A program made the translations under genes and the position numbers. A stretch of 64,000 nt of DNA, taken from Cynocephalus volans. Taxonomy: Eukaryota; Chordata; Mammalia; Dermoptera; Cynocephalidae. The notes under the pieces were generated by a model, which saw only the letters and a program-made list of their open reading frames with translations, had not been told where the DNA came from and did not search any database. This document shows positions 30,292 to 41,400 of this stretch, piece after piece; the first letter of the stretch is position 1; the number at the start of each line of letters is the position of its first letter. The stretch is taken from assembly GCF_027409185.1 (NCBI RefSeq), contig NC_084463.1:160619869-160683868 (forward strand), in the 5' to 3' direction.

Positions 30292-30867
30292 TGTCTGGGC
30301 TCGTGCAGAAACTGATGGCTCTAGAAAAGGAGAAGGTGAAAGTTTGATTCCACCCTCTCCCTCCCCCGGGCCCCAGGGTGATCACCTCCCACTAATGTTT
30401 AACCCTGGCTGGAGGGTGAGAAGTGGCCTGGTGCCCGAAGAGGGGAGCAAACCAACCTCGGTGACCCTGACAGACTGGAGGAGGTGTGCAGAGTGCAGAA
30501 TCACACAGGGCAGGGATGACGGGCCCACTGTGGCCTGATCCCCCAACCAGGGCAATGAGGGCCTTCTCGCTGCGTAGCCAGGGATGGCAACTGGTCTCAG
30601 CCCCCTGGATGGGTCTCTCCAGGGCTGCCTTAGTTGGCACGGGGCAAGGCCCTGCCAGCCTGTGCTAGCTCAGCTCAAACTCCCATTCTTCCCCACAGGA
30701 ACTCGCCAGGCCTCCCCACCCCAGGACAGGCAGTGAGGCCAGGTGGAGATGGAACATGGCCACCAGGGGGCAGACGCAGCCTGCGGTTGCCTGTGGCATG
30801 GGACCCGCCCCAGCCAGGACAGGGTGGGAACAACCCAGGGGGTACTCAGCTCCCAGCAGTGACTCAC

Positions 30868-30940
30868 CCGTGCCGGAAGCCAGGGGCTCTCTCCAGAGTT
30901 GTTTATGACTGCACATGTGATTCAGAACACAGCCTCTCTC
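30868..30940 (-). other. SLC25A45: Candidate SLC25A45 5' non-coding exon
   Basis: On the minus strand a strong donor (CACGG|GTGAGT) lies at 30868/30867, upstream of the acceptor before the ATG exon (30320). An inverted GATA-type motif lies upstream at about 30978-30984. Human SLC25A45 begins about 3 kb from FRMD8, which suits this location. The exon's 5' edge is unknown, and the call rests on one splice-site match. Confidence 0.3.
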
Positions 30941-31789
30941 CACCTCCTCCCTCCCAGGGGAAAGACGGGGTTTTGATTAGATAAAGAGTCCTGCATCTAT
31001 CTGCAATGGCCCCATCCTGCTCAGAGTCAGAACCAAAATCCGTTCTAGGCTCTACGAGCCCTGTCGGTGCCACCCATTCTCCTCGGGCCTCACATCCAGC
31101 CTCCCTGCAAACAGGCTCCCTTCTCCAGCCCTTGGCACTGGTTGGTCCCTCTTCCTGTGCACTCTCACCCCCACCTCCCTTAAGCCTGGGCTCTAATGTC
31201 GCCTCCTCAGTGAGGCCTACTCTGATCATCTCATCTCGTACTGCGATTTGCCCCACCCAGCCAGCATGACCTCTGACTCATGAGGTAATACATCCCACCC
31301 TGGAAATGCCTCAAGGTCTCTGAGGCTATGTATCTAAGACTGCAAGGGTTCATGCGACTGCTCCCTGGACAGTGTGCCCAGCCTGGGTTTCCGACATAGA
31401 CATATATTTCTGAGTGGGAAGGGTCCTTGGAGGTCATCGAGTCCAATCTCCCCATTTTACAGAGCAGGAAACTGAGTCTGGGAGGGGAAGAAACTTGTCC
31501 AGGCCTAGTCAGGACCAGGACCCAGACTCTTGACCAAGCCAAGAGCCCATCACCCTTCACGGCCAGTGGGGCGCTGCAGTACAGGCCGCTGCCTGCAAAA
31601 CCTCTACCCAGCCCCCGGCACAATCTGGATCCCGGACGCGTACCGGGTGGGGGAACGGTCCTAAGTCACAAGGTCAATGCTTGCCAGAGCTCGCGCCCCC
31701 AGCCCCGATTTTCTGATTTCCTTGAATCTTCGCTACATCCTGTTACAGGACAACGATCGGGGACTGCAAGTTGCGCAACTCGTCCTGGG

Positions 31790-32240
31790 TCAGTAGGGTC
31801 GGAAGCGAGGGTAGTTCGTGACGCGACCAACCCAGGGGTGTGACCAGACGAGCGGCGCGCGCGCCCGAGGCGTACGGGCATGCGCGGGCCCGCGGGGGGT
31901 GTGAGGGAGCGGGCTCCTGCAGAGCGCGTGCGCAGCGGCCCAGGGCTCCGATTGGTTCCCGCGGGCCGGGAAGGCGGGGTCCTGCGCACCGCGCTTCCTC
32001 CCGCGGCTCCTTCCGTGTCGCAGCCCCGGCAGCTGGAGGCCGGGCAGGATCCGGAGTCCGGGCGGTGGCGGGCTGAGTGGCGGGCAGGTCGGCGGGGCCG
32101 GAGCTGGGGGCCGGAGTCAGGGCAGGAGCCTGGCCGGAAGCTGCGGGCTGTGCGTCCCTGCGAGGTGAGAGCTCGGCGACCCCCTGCCCCGGCCCCCGCC
32201 GCGCCCGGGATGGGGGCGCGCTGAGCCCTACCTGGGCATC
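31790..32240. promoter_or_regulatory. FRMD8: FRMD8 CpG-island promoter
   Basis: CpG-dense segment ending in FRMD8 exon 1. It contains an inverted CCAAT box (ATTGG, 31951-31955), NRF1-like GCATGCGCG near 31878, and ETS-like CTTCCT/CTTCCG motifs just before and inside exon 1. No TATA box was seen. Confidence 0.7.
31990..32164 (+). other. FRMD8: FRMD8 non-coding exon 1 (5' boundary approximate)
   Basis: GC-rich exon ending CCTGCGAG|GTGAGAG at 32164/32165. It has no ATG, so no upstream ORF competes with the start codon at the head of exon 2. The 5' end is inferred from promoter motifs. Confidence 0.6.
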
Positions 32241-32446
32241 CCGGCGAGCGGAGCTTCGAGCCCCGCTCCTGACTGTCACGGCTCTGACCCCTCCCACCAG
32301 CCCGGACCTCACCTCGGCCGAGGGACACCCCTCTCCTTCCAGTCTGCACACTTGGTCCCTCCAGCCAGCATTGTTCAGCCTCGTAGACCCAACTTGGGAC
32401 CCCCTCTTCGACCCCCCGTAACTACGGCTTCTCTTTCCCTTTGCAG

Positions 32447-35400
32447 ATGGACGGGACAGAAGGTAATGCCGGGCAGCCCGGCCCCGCTGAGCGGTCCCAC
32501 CGAAGCAGCGTGTCCTCCGTGGGAGCCCGAGGTGGGTCCCTGCCTCCATCTCTTCCCCTTCATACCCTCCTGGGACCCCAGCTCTGGGGTAGTGGCTCTG
32601 ACTTATCGTCTCTTTCATTAAAGATAATCTTTCGTATTCATTAAGAAATAAGGTATGTTGAAATGTGGAAAAGTCACAGAAGTCAGAAGACTTTGGGCTC
32701 TGTCACTAGGTTAGAGGCCAACTCGGTACCCTTCTTATATCTCACTCTCCTCGTTTGTAAAACAAAACAAAACAAAAGCACGTCTCACATAGCTGCAAAA
32801 TTCAAATCAGATCACATGAATGAATGAAAAGTGACACTTACCTTTGTTTCATTTCTTTCTCACAAACAGCCTTTTGAAAACAGGGATCATTATCTTCGCT
32901 TTATAGGGAGGAAACTGGGCCCTAGAGAGGTTAAGGCACAGGCTCCTGGGGCCCTCCAGGTGATCAGGTGTTTGAGCATTCAGTGCCTCAGTTTTCCCTA
33001 TCTGAAAAATGGATCTGAATCTCACCATCCTGGAGATGATTTTGTCATCTCTCAAAGTAGCTGTTGGAGCAGCTAGGGATCCAAAAAGCACCTGCACTTG
33101 TGTTAATGATAAACTGTGCCTTCCCTTCCGCAGGCTTCTCATTTGGTTCACAGACACTCTTTGAGGAAGGGGTATTAGCTCTGCTTTTACAGATGAGGCA
33201 GCTGGCACTCAGACTGACTTGCTGAAGTCAGCCAGCTAGCCAGAGACCAGGCAAGGTTTGGAACCGACTGTGCCAGCCTCAAGATCAGTGTTCCTTCACT
33301 GTGCCAGTGGTTCCAGGGATGGGGCTTTGAATCTGGCTGCTCTTCCAAGGGTCTCCCTTTGGCTCTGGGCTCCAAATGGGAATCCCACAGGTTGTCACAA
33401 GGGAATGCTCAGCTATTGGGGTTGTACTCTCCCTAGCCAGCTTAAGGCAGTCCTGAAAGGCCACAGTATTGACTCCTGAGGCTTGAAGAGTCCTAAGGAA
33501 GCATAGACCTGCAACTTGCTTGAACCTGGGGTGGCCTTAGGTATCTTCCGTTCCCATCTTAGCCTGGGCCAGAGAGAGACAGAGACTTGGCTGAGGATAA
33601 TGGTGGGGCAGGAGCTCTTCCCCTCTCAGCCTGAGAGATAAATAAGCTGCTGTAACCTGTCTCTGCCTTCATTCTCCACCTGTGGAATGTTCTTATTCAG
33701 GGCAGAAGCACAGCAGAGTCTTTGGGGCTTCCAGGGGAGTTAGGGGGCTGCAATGGCCAGCCCTAATTTGGACCTTATGGGGTTGGGGTGGGACTGGTCT
33801 GTGGGCTGGAGTTGCTGGGTTTCTGGGTGGTTTGAGGGTCTCAGGAAGTCCTAATTGATAGCACTCTTAACAGTATCTTTCAGGGAGGCTGAGGCTCTAC
33901 CTCTAGAGTGGACTTAGCCTCAGGACTGTGGCCTTGGTTTCCCCAAGGGCTATAGGCTAGGGGCTCCAGCCTCAGTGGGCGGTGAAGAGTCCCCAGTTGG
34001 CCTGGCTGTGCCTGGGTAGTGGGCCTCGGCTGACACTGCCCGGCCTCTGTCACAGCAGCTGATGTGCTGGTGTACCTGGCGGACGACTCAGTGGTGCCCC
34101 TGGCTGTGGAGAACCTGGCTTCGCTCAGTGCTCACGAGCTGCACCGCGCAGTCCGTGAGGTCCTGCAGCTCCCGGACATTGCCCTGGATGTCTTCGCACT
34201 CTGGCTCGTCTCCCCTCTGTTGGGTAAGGGTAGGCAGTGAGAAGCCCGGGCAGGAGGGTTGGAAGGGCACTGGCCAGTGCAGGAGCAAGGGGGTCAGTGT
34301 CGAAATCTCTCGCCACTACACCTGAGGGGGAGTGGGACTTGGGTGTGTCCTGGAGCAATGGTACCTGGGCCTGGGGCATCAGGAGGAACAGGACTGTGAG
34401 AGAGGGAGGCAAGGGTCTGTGGTCACTGAGCACAAGGTCGTCGCACAGCCTGGGCCCACGTAATTTCACCTCATTCTCATGGCCCAGGCCTGTCATGCAG
34501 ATGAGGACATTAAGGATTGGAGTGGGGAGGCCAGTGAGTGGCAGGACCAAGACAGAACCGAAGCCTGGGTGGCCTCACAGCAGGCCTCCTTGAACTGTAT
34601 CCTGTTCCATGGGGGCAGGGAGAAGGGTGTGACACAGCCTGGGAAACGGCCACCTCTGACTGTGAGGCTTTTGCCGAGGGTGGGGAGGGCAGGAAGAGCA
34701 GGGACACAACTTCTCTGCCAGGGAGCCTCTAGCCCTGCCTGGTTTCTGTCCCTGTGACCTCCCACATCCTGCCCTTTCAGGCTGAGATCACAAGGTGGAG
34801 TGGGGGTGGGCGTGGCTCTCCAGATCCTCAGGCGGGGGGATCCCTGGGTAAGTAGGGTCTCTGAGCCTGCTGGCTTGAACAGAAAGAGGGCCAAGGGAGA
34901 GGATGCCCCATGTCATCATTTGGGGAAGTAAATTGGTGCCAGGGCCAGGCATGTTTTCTGAGCTTAAATATTCCCTTTGTTGTAGAGGAACAGGGGCAAG
35001 AAGGGGGTGACTGGTCCCACTGAGAGTGAGCAGTACAGCCTGAGTCAGGCCCAAGGGGTCCCTAGTGGTTCCCGCCTCTCCTGAGGCCACTGGGGTGTGC
35101 ACCTCTATCTGGAGGGAGGCTCCCCATCAGCTTGGAGGGAGAGAGGGAGCCGCCGGCACCCCCCCCCCCCCCCCCCCCGCCAGCCGGAGCTTCCTGCCCA
35201 GCTGCTGCTCCAAGTCTCTCACCCACCCACTTCCTGCTGGCCTGTGTCCCCTGCCTCCCCACACCCAGCCCAGCTGCCTTTCTTTCACCTCTAGGCTGTT
35301 GGTCAGGACCGTGGACCCCTCGGCTTGTATGTTTGGAAAAGTGGGAAGGGCATTCCATGTGGGTCAGCCCTTGCCCTGCCCCAGGAGGCTCCTGGTGCCG

Positions 35401-38400
35401 GGTATGGGCAGCCTGTGCCCTCCTCCCACTTCCTCCTCCGTCTACCCCCTCCCCCTCCTCACCACATTCCTGACCCCCCACGGTCAGAACTTGAATGGGC
35501 TGCCTGTGTGGTGCCACACTGTCCAAGAGGAGGTGGCTAGAGGCCCCAGCACAAAGTCAGCACCCACTTTGTTCCCAGGCCAGTTTCAGGAAGCTGAAAG
35601 GCCACTTAAGCTTTGACCCGGAGTTCCCAGACTGGGTGAAACAGTGACAGAGGCCCCAGGGCCGTGAGCCCGGCAAGGTAGGGAGGGGGTGCCGTTGGCT
35701 GGAGCCACCCTCATGCCAAATGTTTTGGCAGGGCTTGGCCTTTTCAGTGCCATTGTCACTGCATAGAACATGGCTCCAGGGACTGTCAGTCTCATTTGGG
35801 TGACAACCTCCAGACAGGAAAGCCCCATCTGGAAGTCTGTGGGACCACAGGGTCAGCATAGTCCTGTTCTGATGATGGAGTCCTCTGAGCTGTGGGGTCA
35901 AGGTTAAGGCTGGCCAGGGCTGGGCTGTTAGCAGGAGGAAGGGCGTCCTTGTCCCCGGGGTCTACCCCCCCCCAGTGTGTCCAGCAGATCCCAGCTAGTC
36001 AGTTACCTTGTTCACTCCACAGGGATAAGTCGGGCAGCATTCTCCATGCTGGGGACGAATGGTGTCCCTGCCCTCAGGGAACTTACAGTGGAACATCAGA
36101 ATTTAAAGTGTGGGGAAGGGACATTTGGAAGCAGAGCTCTGTTCCTGGTTTAGCCACTAACTCTTTGTGGCCTTGGGCAGTCACTGTCCCTCTGGGCATC
36201 AGTTTCTCACCTACAAAGTGGATGATCTTCCGGCCCTCCCAGCCCTGATGTCCTAGAAGTCTCCAGATGGAGCGAGCACAAGATCCCTCTCCCGCTTGCT
36301 GTGTGACTTAGGACCAAAAACTTAATCTCTTTGAGTCTGTTTTTGCTATGGGTGGAAAAGGGAACAGGCTTATTGCAGGGTACGTGCACATAAATTACTT
36401 GAAATTGTTCTGCGCAGTTACTGTGGGCTGTGACTGTCATCATTATTGCTGTTGTTAGTGGGCAGTGTGATGGGATTGGGTGGCAGCCATCAGACTGGTC
36501 AGACACTGCGTGGGCCACTTCCCCTCTCATTCCACAGAGGTGCAGCTGAAGCCCAAGCATCAGCCCTACAAGCTGGGCCGCCAGTGGCCGGAGCTGCTGC
36601 TGCGCTTCACCGATGCCCCAGATGACGACGTGGCCATGGGTAAGTACTGCTGCCCGCCTGTCCCCACCTCAGGGGCCCACCTGAGTCTGGAGCATTGGCT
36701 CCCAGCCTAGCCAGGTGTCAGGTGGAGCTGCCATCACTGAGGGGCAGGACCTGCATCTCCCCCAGGCTCTGTCAGCCATTTTTGGCAGGGGAAGAAGGGG
36801 TCCCTAAGGCCAGCCAGGAGAGGTGTGGGCTGGGAGGAGCATGAGCCTCTTGAGATGAGGTGTGCACCCTGCTTTCTGGACGGCTCTCGGGTTTCTCAGT
36901 CATGGTGGGTGAGGTTGGGAGCTGGAACCTAGGCCAGTCAAGGGAGAGGGTAGGGCTGGGCCAAGGGGGGCGGCCAGGCAGCGACCCCAGCCTCTCTCCC
37001 CAGACGAGCCTTCCCTGCAGTTCCGAAGGAACGTGTTCTTCCCAAAGCGGCGGGAGCTCCAGGTGAGCGGGAGCCCAAGCCGCACTGCCCAGGGCCCAAG
37101 CCTTGTGCCCAGCCGCCCCTGTCCCTGGCTCCCCATGCCTTGCCCGCCCCCAGCTGAGCAGCCTTTCCCTGCACACTGGCCCACAGATCCACGACGAGGA
37201 GGTACTGCGGCTGCTCTACGAGGAGGCCAAGGGCAACGTGCTGGCCGCGCGGTACCCGTGCGACGTGGAGGACTGCGAGGCACTGGGAGCCCTGGTATGC
37301 CGCGTGCAGCTTGGGCCCTACCAGCCCGGCCAGCCTGTGGCCCACACCCTGAGGTGAGGGGCAGTGTGGCAGGAGGCAGGGGCACCGGGTGGGCTTGGGT
37401 GAGTCAGTCCACCTTTTGGAGCCTACTTTTCCTCATCCATGCCAGGCAGTCAGAGACTTGGTAAAGTGACTCTGTGAGAGGAGCCCACAGCCAGGGGAGC
37501 CCCAGACATGTGGGAGGGTGGGGCCCAGCCTCCAGCCGAGGGCAGGAGGGAGCTGGGCTTGTTCTTTTGGAGTCACAGCCAGGAACCAACCAAACGCTGC
37601 CCCCTGCCCCCCTCCAGTTACCAGTAACAGTCCCCAGCTTTCCAACCGCCTGGGATGGAGCCTGTTCCCAGACTCTCAGCATGTCAGCTCCCCACTTCCC
37701 ACCTCTCTCTCGGGAATTCGGGAACTAGCGGGCCTGGGAGCAGTGAGGGTCAAGGCTACCGTGACAGCCAATCAGGCCAGTCTCTGACTTCCATGGAGGA
37801 CGATCCTGAGGTCTAGAAAGAATTCCACTGAAGATAAGCTTGCAGCCCAGCCTCTTCCTAGCCAGGGTTCCTCCCCACTCCGACCCTGCGTGTGGGTGAG
37901 CCAGGGAGAGAGGTGTGCGGACAGGGGCCCTGCACTGGGGGACCTACAGCTGGAGCCTGGCAGAGACCACCCTGGCTCAGAGTCCAGCCTGAGGGCTCCC
38001 AGCTGAGCTGGCTCCAGGCTGGTGGCCGTGGGGTCCTGGTCCTCATGATAGTCATGTCAGAAAGTAACAACAAACTCAGCTCGAACTGTTTGGAAGCAAG
38101 GGGTCTTTGTTGGATTGTGTAGCAGATGAGGCTGGGCCAATTGTGGTGCCTCAGCCGAGCTCAGTGCAGGGGCTCTGGTGGGATCCCACCCCTGTCCTTG
38201 CTCTTGCCCAGCCTTGCAATCCTCTGGGCCAGCTCGCCCTCAAGCAAGCTCTTGTGGCCAGGAGGCCACAGCTGTTGTGTTGGGAAGGAGAGCCTCTCTT
38301 CCCTTACATGGCCTGACCCTCAGATTCACTCTGATGACCGATGGCTCGGTCCCAGGTCTACCCAAAGGAAACGCTGGCCAGGCCAGTGACTAGCTGCAGC

Positions 38401-41400
38401 CTGGGTCCTCCCTTGTGTCCCACCATGAGCCTGCACAGATGCCGTGGACTGAGAGTGGGGAAGGCTGGGTTCCCACGTGACAATGGGGAGCTGTTGATAG
38501 AAGTAGGGATGTGTGGGGAAAGGTGGACAGCCCCCTGGAGAGCCCTCCCCATGCCCTTCGTGGTTGGGCCTCAGGGCAGCACAAGTTCCTTCCTTGCCTT
38601 GGCCCTTCCCCTGAACCAGCTGTCCCCTCCCCGTGGCCTGGGGTGTGGAAGCCCCAGCAGGGCCCTCTTCCCTCTTGAGTGAAAAGAAAACCACCCCGAG
38701 ATTTGTTCAGCACTAACCTCATGCCAGGCACATGCCAGCACCCTTCTGTGCAAGTAAGGATTAGTGTCCTTGTTTTTGTTTTTTGTTTTTTTAAAGATGA
38801 CCGGTAAGGGGATCTTAACCCTTGGCTTGGTAGTGTCAGCACCACGCTCTCCCGAGTGAGCCACGGGCCGGCCCTGGTGTCCTTGTTTTATACAAGGGGA
38901 AACTGAGGCTCAGAGGACTCAAAGACTGAGAAATCCAGCTGCAGCTGATCAGAATGACCAGTGCACAGCCCACGTGATCCCCGGGCTGCCTGAGCTGGGA
39001 ACGCCAGTTATGGTTCTGCTGAGAGTCTTTCCTTCTTTGTATCGTGCGTGAGGATGTCCTGTTTTTCTGTGCTGATTGTAGGCTGGTGTTTTCACATCCA
39101 TGTCTGGCAGAACAAAGCAGTGACAGTGTTAGGCCACTTGCACCAGTTTTTGGTTGTAAAAGTTCCACTGCTTCAGAAATCCCAACTGTCTCAACTTAGT
39201 GGCACAGATGTTGCTCTGAAACCCTGATGCCACAGTCGGCCTCCAGGCAGGTGGCCTGGTGTTGACTCTTCTCTTGGCTTCCCAACCTTTGCTTGGGCCT
39301 CTTACCTGTGCAATGGAGCTGCAGACCTGCACCCACCTCTGGGCCTTCCTTCTGTGCCCGGCCACCCTGGGTGTCAGCTGCCCCATGCAAGATGGGGTGG
39401 GTGGTCCTCCTCCACAGTGCCCAGCACACCGTGGATGTGATTCCTTCCCTCCTGGGGATGAAGACTGGGCCTGGTGACCCCTCAGGTCTGCCACCTCAGA
39501 GGTGCTCCTGGAGTTTCCTGGGCAGTCAAGTGGCAGCTGACCGGGTGGGGGATGGGAGGGGCTGGGAAACAGGGCCAGGTCCATGTGGGGGCCCCTTGGT
39601 GCAGATGGTGATGCTGAGGCAGGACTGGCAGGGAAGGCAGGAGGTGTCAGGAGCAGCAGGACAGAGCAGGATAAGAGTGGTGGATTTGGATGGTGACCCT
39701 GGCTTGGGAAGCAGAGGGACAGCCCTGGGTCATCCTCATTGGTTTCCCACTCCATCCTGGGCCTGCACTGGTTTTAGGATCAAGGTCACTGCCACCCAGG
39801 TCAGGTGGGGAGCATTGAGAAAGGAAGGCAGGCGCCTCTTGCTGGCCATACAGCTGGTTGTGGCAGAGCCAAATGTCTAGCTCCAGAGCCTGCCCTGTGG
39901 AGAGGAGCCATGAGCTGAGCCCACCTCTGTCTGGTGCCTGGGTCTCCCCTCCTGGGCCCCTTACCCAGTCTCTGGCTTGGAAGTAGCTGGTGTGTGTCCT
40001 TCCTCCAGGCAACCCTGCCCCCGTCCACCACCCTCTTTTCTTCAGGGGGAGAATTCCCCACCCCCACTCAATAGTCCCTAAACATGAAGCGGGGTTGTCC
40101 TGTGAGCCAGGTTGGCCAGGCTGCTGCTGGGATGGAGACTGTAGGGATCTCTCTGGTGTGGGTGTCCAGGGCAGGGGCCTCCAGCACCCCCATTGTGCAA
40201 CGTAGGGCACTGGTGTGCTCTTCTGCCCTGCGTGTCACTGAGTTAGGCCACCCACCTCCTGCGCTCCCCATGAGCATGACACCCACACCCTGAGGACCCC
40301 CGCACCTCTGGTCAGCCACCAGCACCTATCTTCCTTCTTCACAGGGAGAAGCTGGACTCCTTCCTCCCTGCCCACCTCTGTAAGCGGGGCCACGGCTTCT
40401 TTGCTGCCCTCCGGGGCCGTGGGGCCAAGGCTGGGATGGGTGAGCAGGGCCTGCTGGATGCCTACCGCCAGGTGAAGGAAGCGGTCAGCAGCGCCATTGG
40501 GCAGGAGGCCACCCTGGGCACCCACTACCGCGCCTACCTCCTCAAGTGCCATGAGCTGCCCTTCTACGGGTGAGCAGCCACAGCCCCAGGGCTCCTCTGC
40601 CCTCCCCTCGCAGCCAGCAGATTATTCTCCGTCCCTGCTGGCGCAGCTGCCAGAGAGCCCATCTCTGCTCCAGCTGAGCTCTGGCTTTTCCGTGAAGCAG
40701 CGCCTTGACGTCAGCACCTCGGGCCCCTCCATCCCAAGCTGGACACCTCGGACGGGTCCTCTCCTCCCACCTGCCACGGTTGCTTGGTCCTTGACCTTGC
40801 TGTCCTTCGCTTCAGCCAACTCTCTCACTTGGTCACCACCACGGGCTGGGTACTCACTAGGCAACTTGTTGAGCCAAAGACCCCGAGAGACCTGCCTAGA
40901 GAGACAAGAGCATCAGAGGGTGAGGACACGCCATAGGCGGGCACAGGCAGCACCTGGGAGATAGAGGAGGGCATGACAGTGATCCAGCAGAAGAGATGAG
41001 ACATCAGGCTCAATAGATGTCGTGAGGGTGGAGTGGACAGAATTTGCTAGATAGGTGTGAAGGAGGAGAGGAGAGGAGGCAGAGGGGACTCCAAGTTTCT
41101 GTCCCAAGCAGCTGGCAGATGGGGTTGTCACCAGCTGGGATGGGGAGGGCCAATGGAGTGGAACGAGGGGAGGTCGGGAGCTTGGTTTGGACATATTGGT
41201 TTTGAGATGCTTGTCAGACACCCCAGTGGGGATTCCGAGTGGGCATTTTCTAGAATGCCAGAGCTAGGGAGAGAAGTCTGGGCTGAAGATGGTGACTGGT
41301 GAGTCCTCAGCACATGGAGGGTGTCTGAATCCAGAAGCCCCGACAGGTGGCCAAGGAGGCAAGTGTAGGCCACGCCAGGAGGGGACCCTGGGCCTCCCGC

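Noticed and set aside
31666-32618. Long minus-strand open frames across the FRMD8 promoter
   Set aside because: Same CpG-island effect; no recognisable protein, and they run through FRMD8 exons in antisense.
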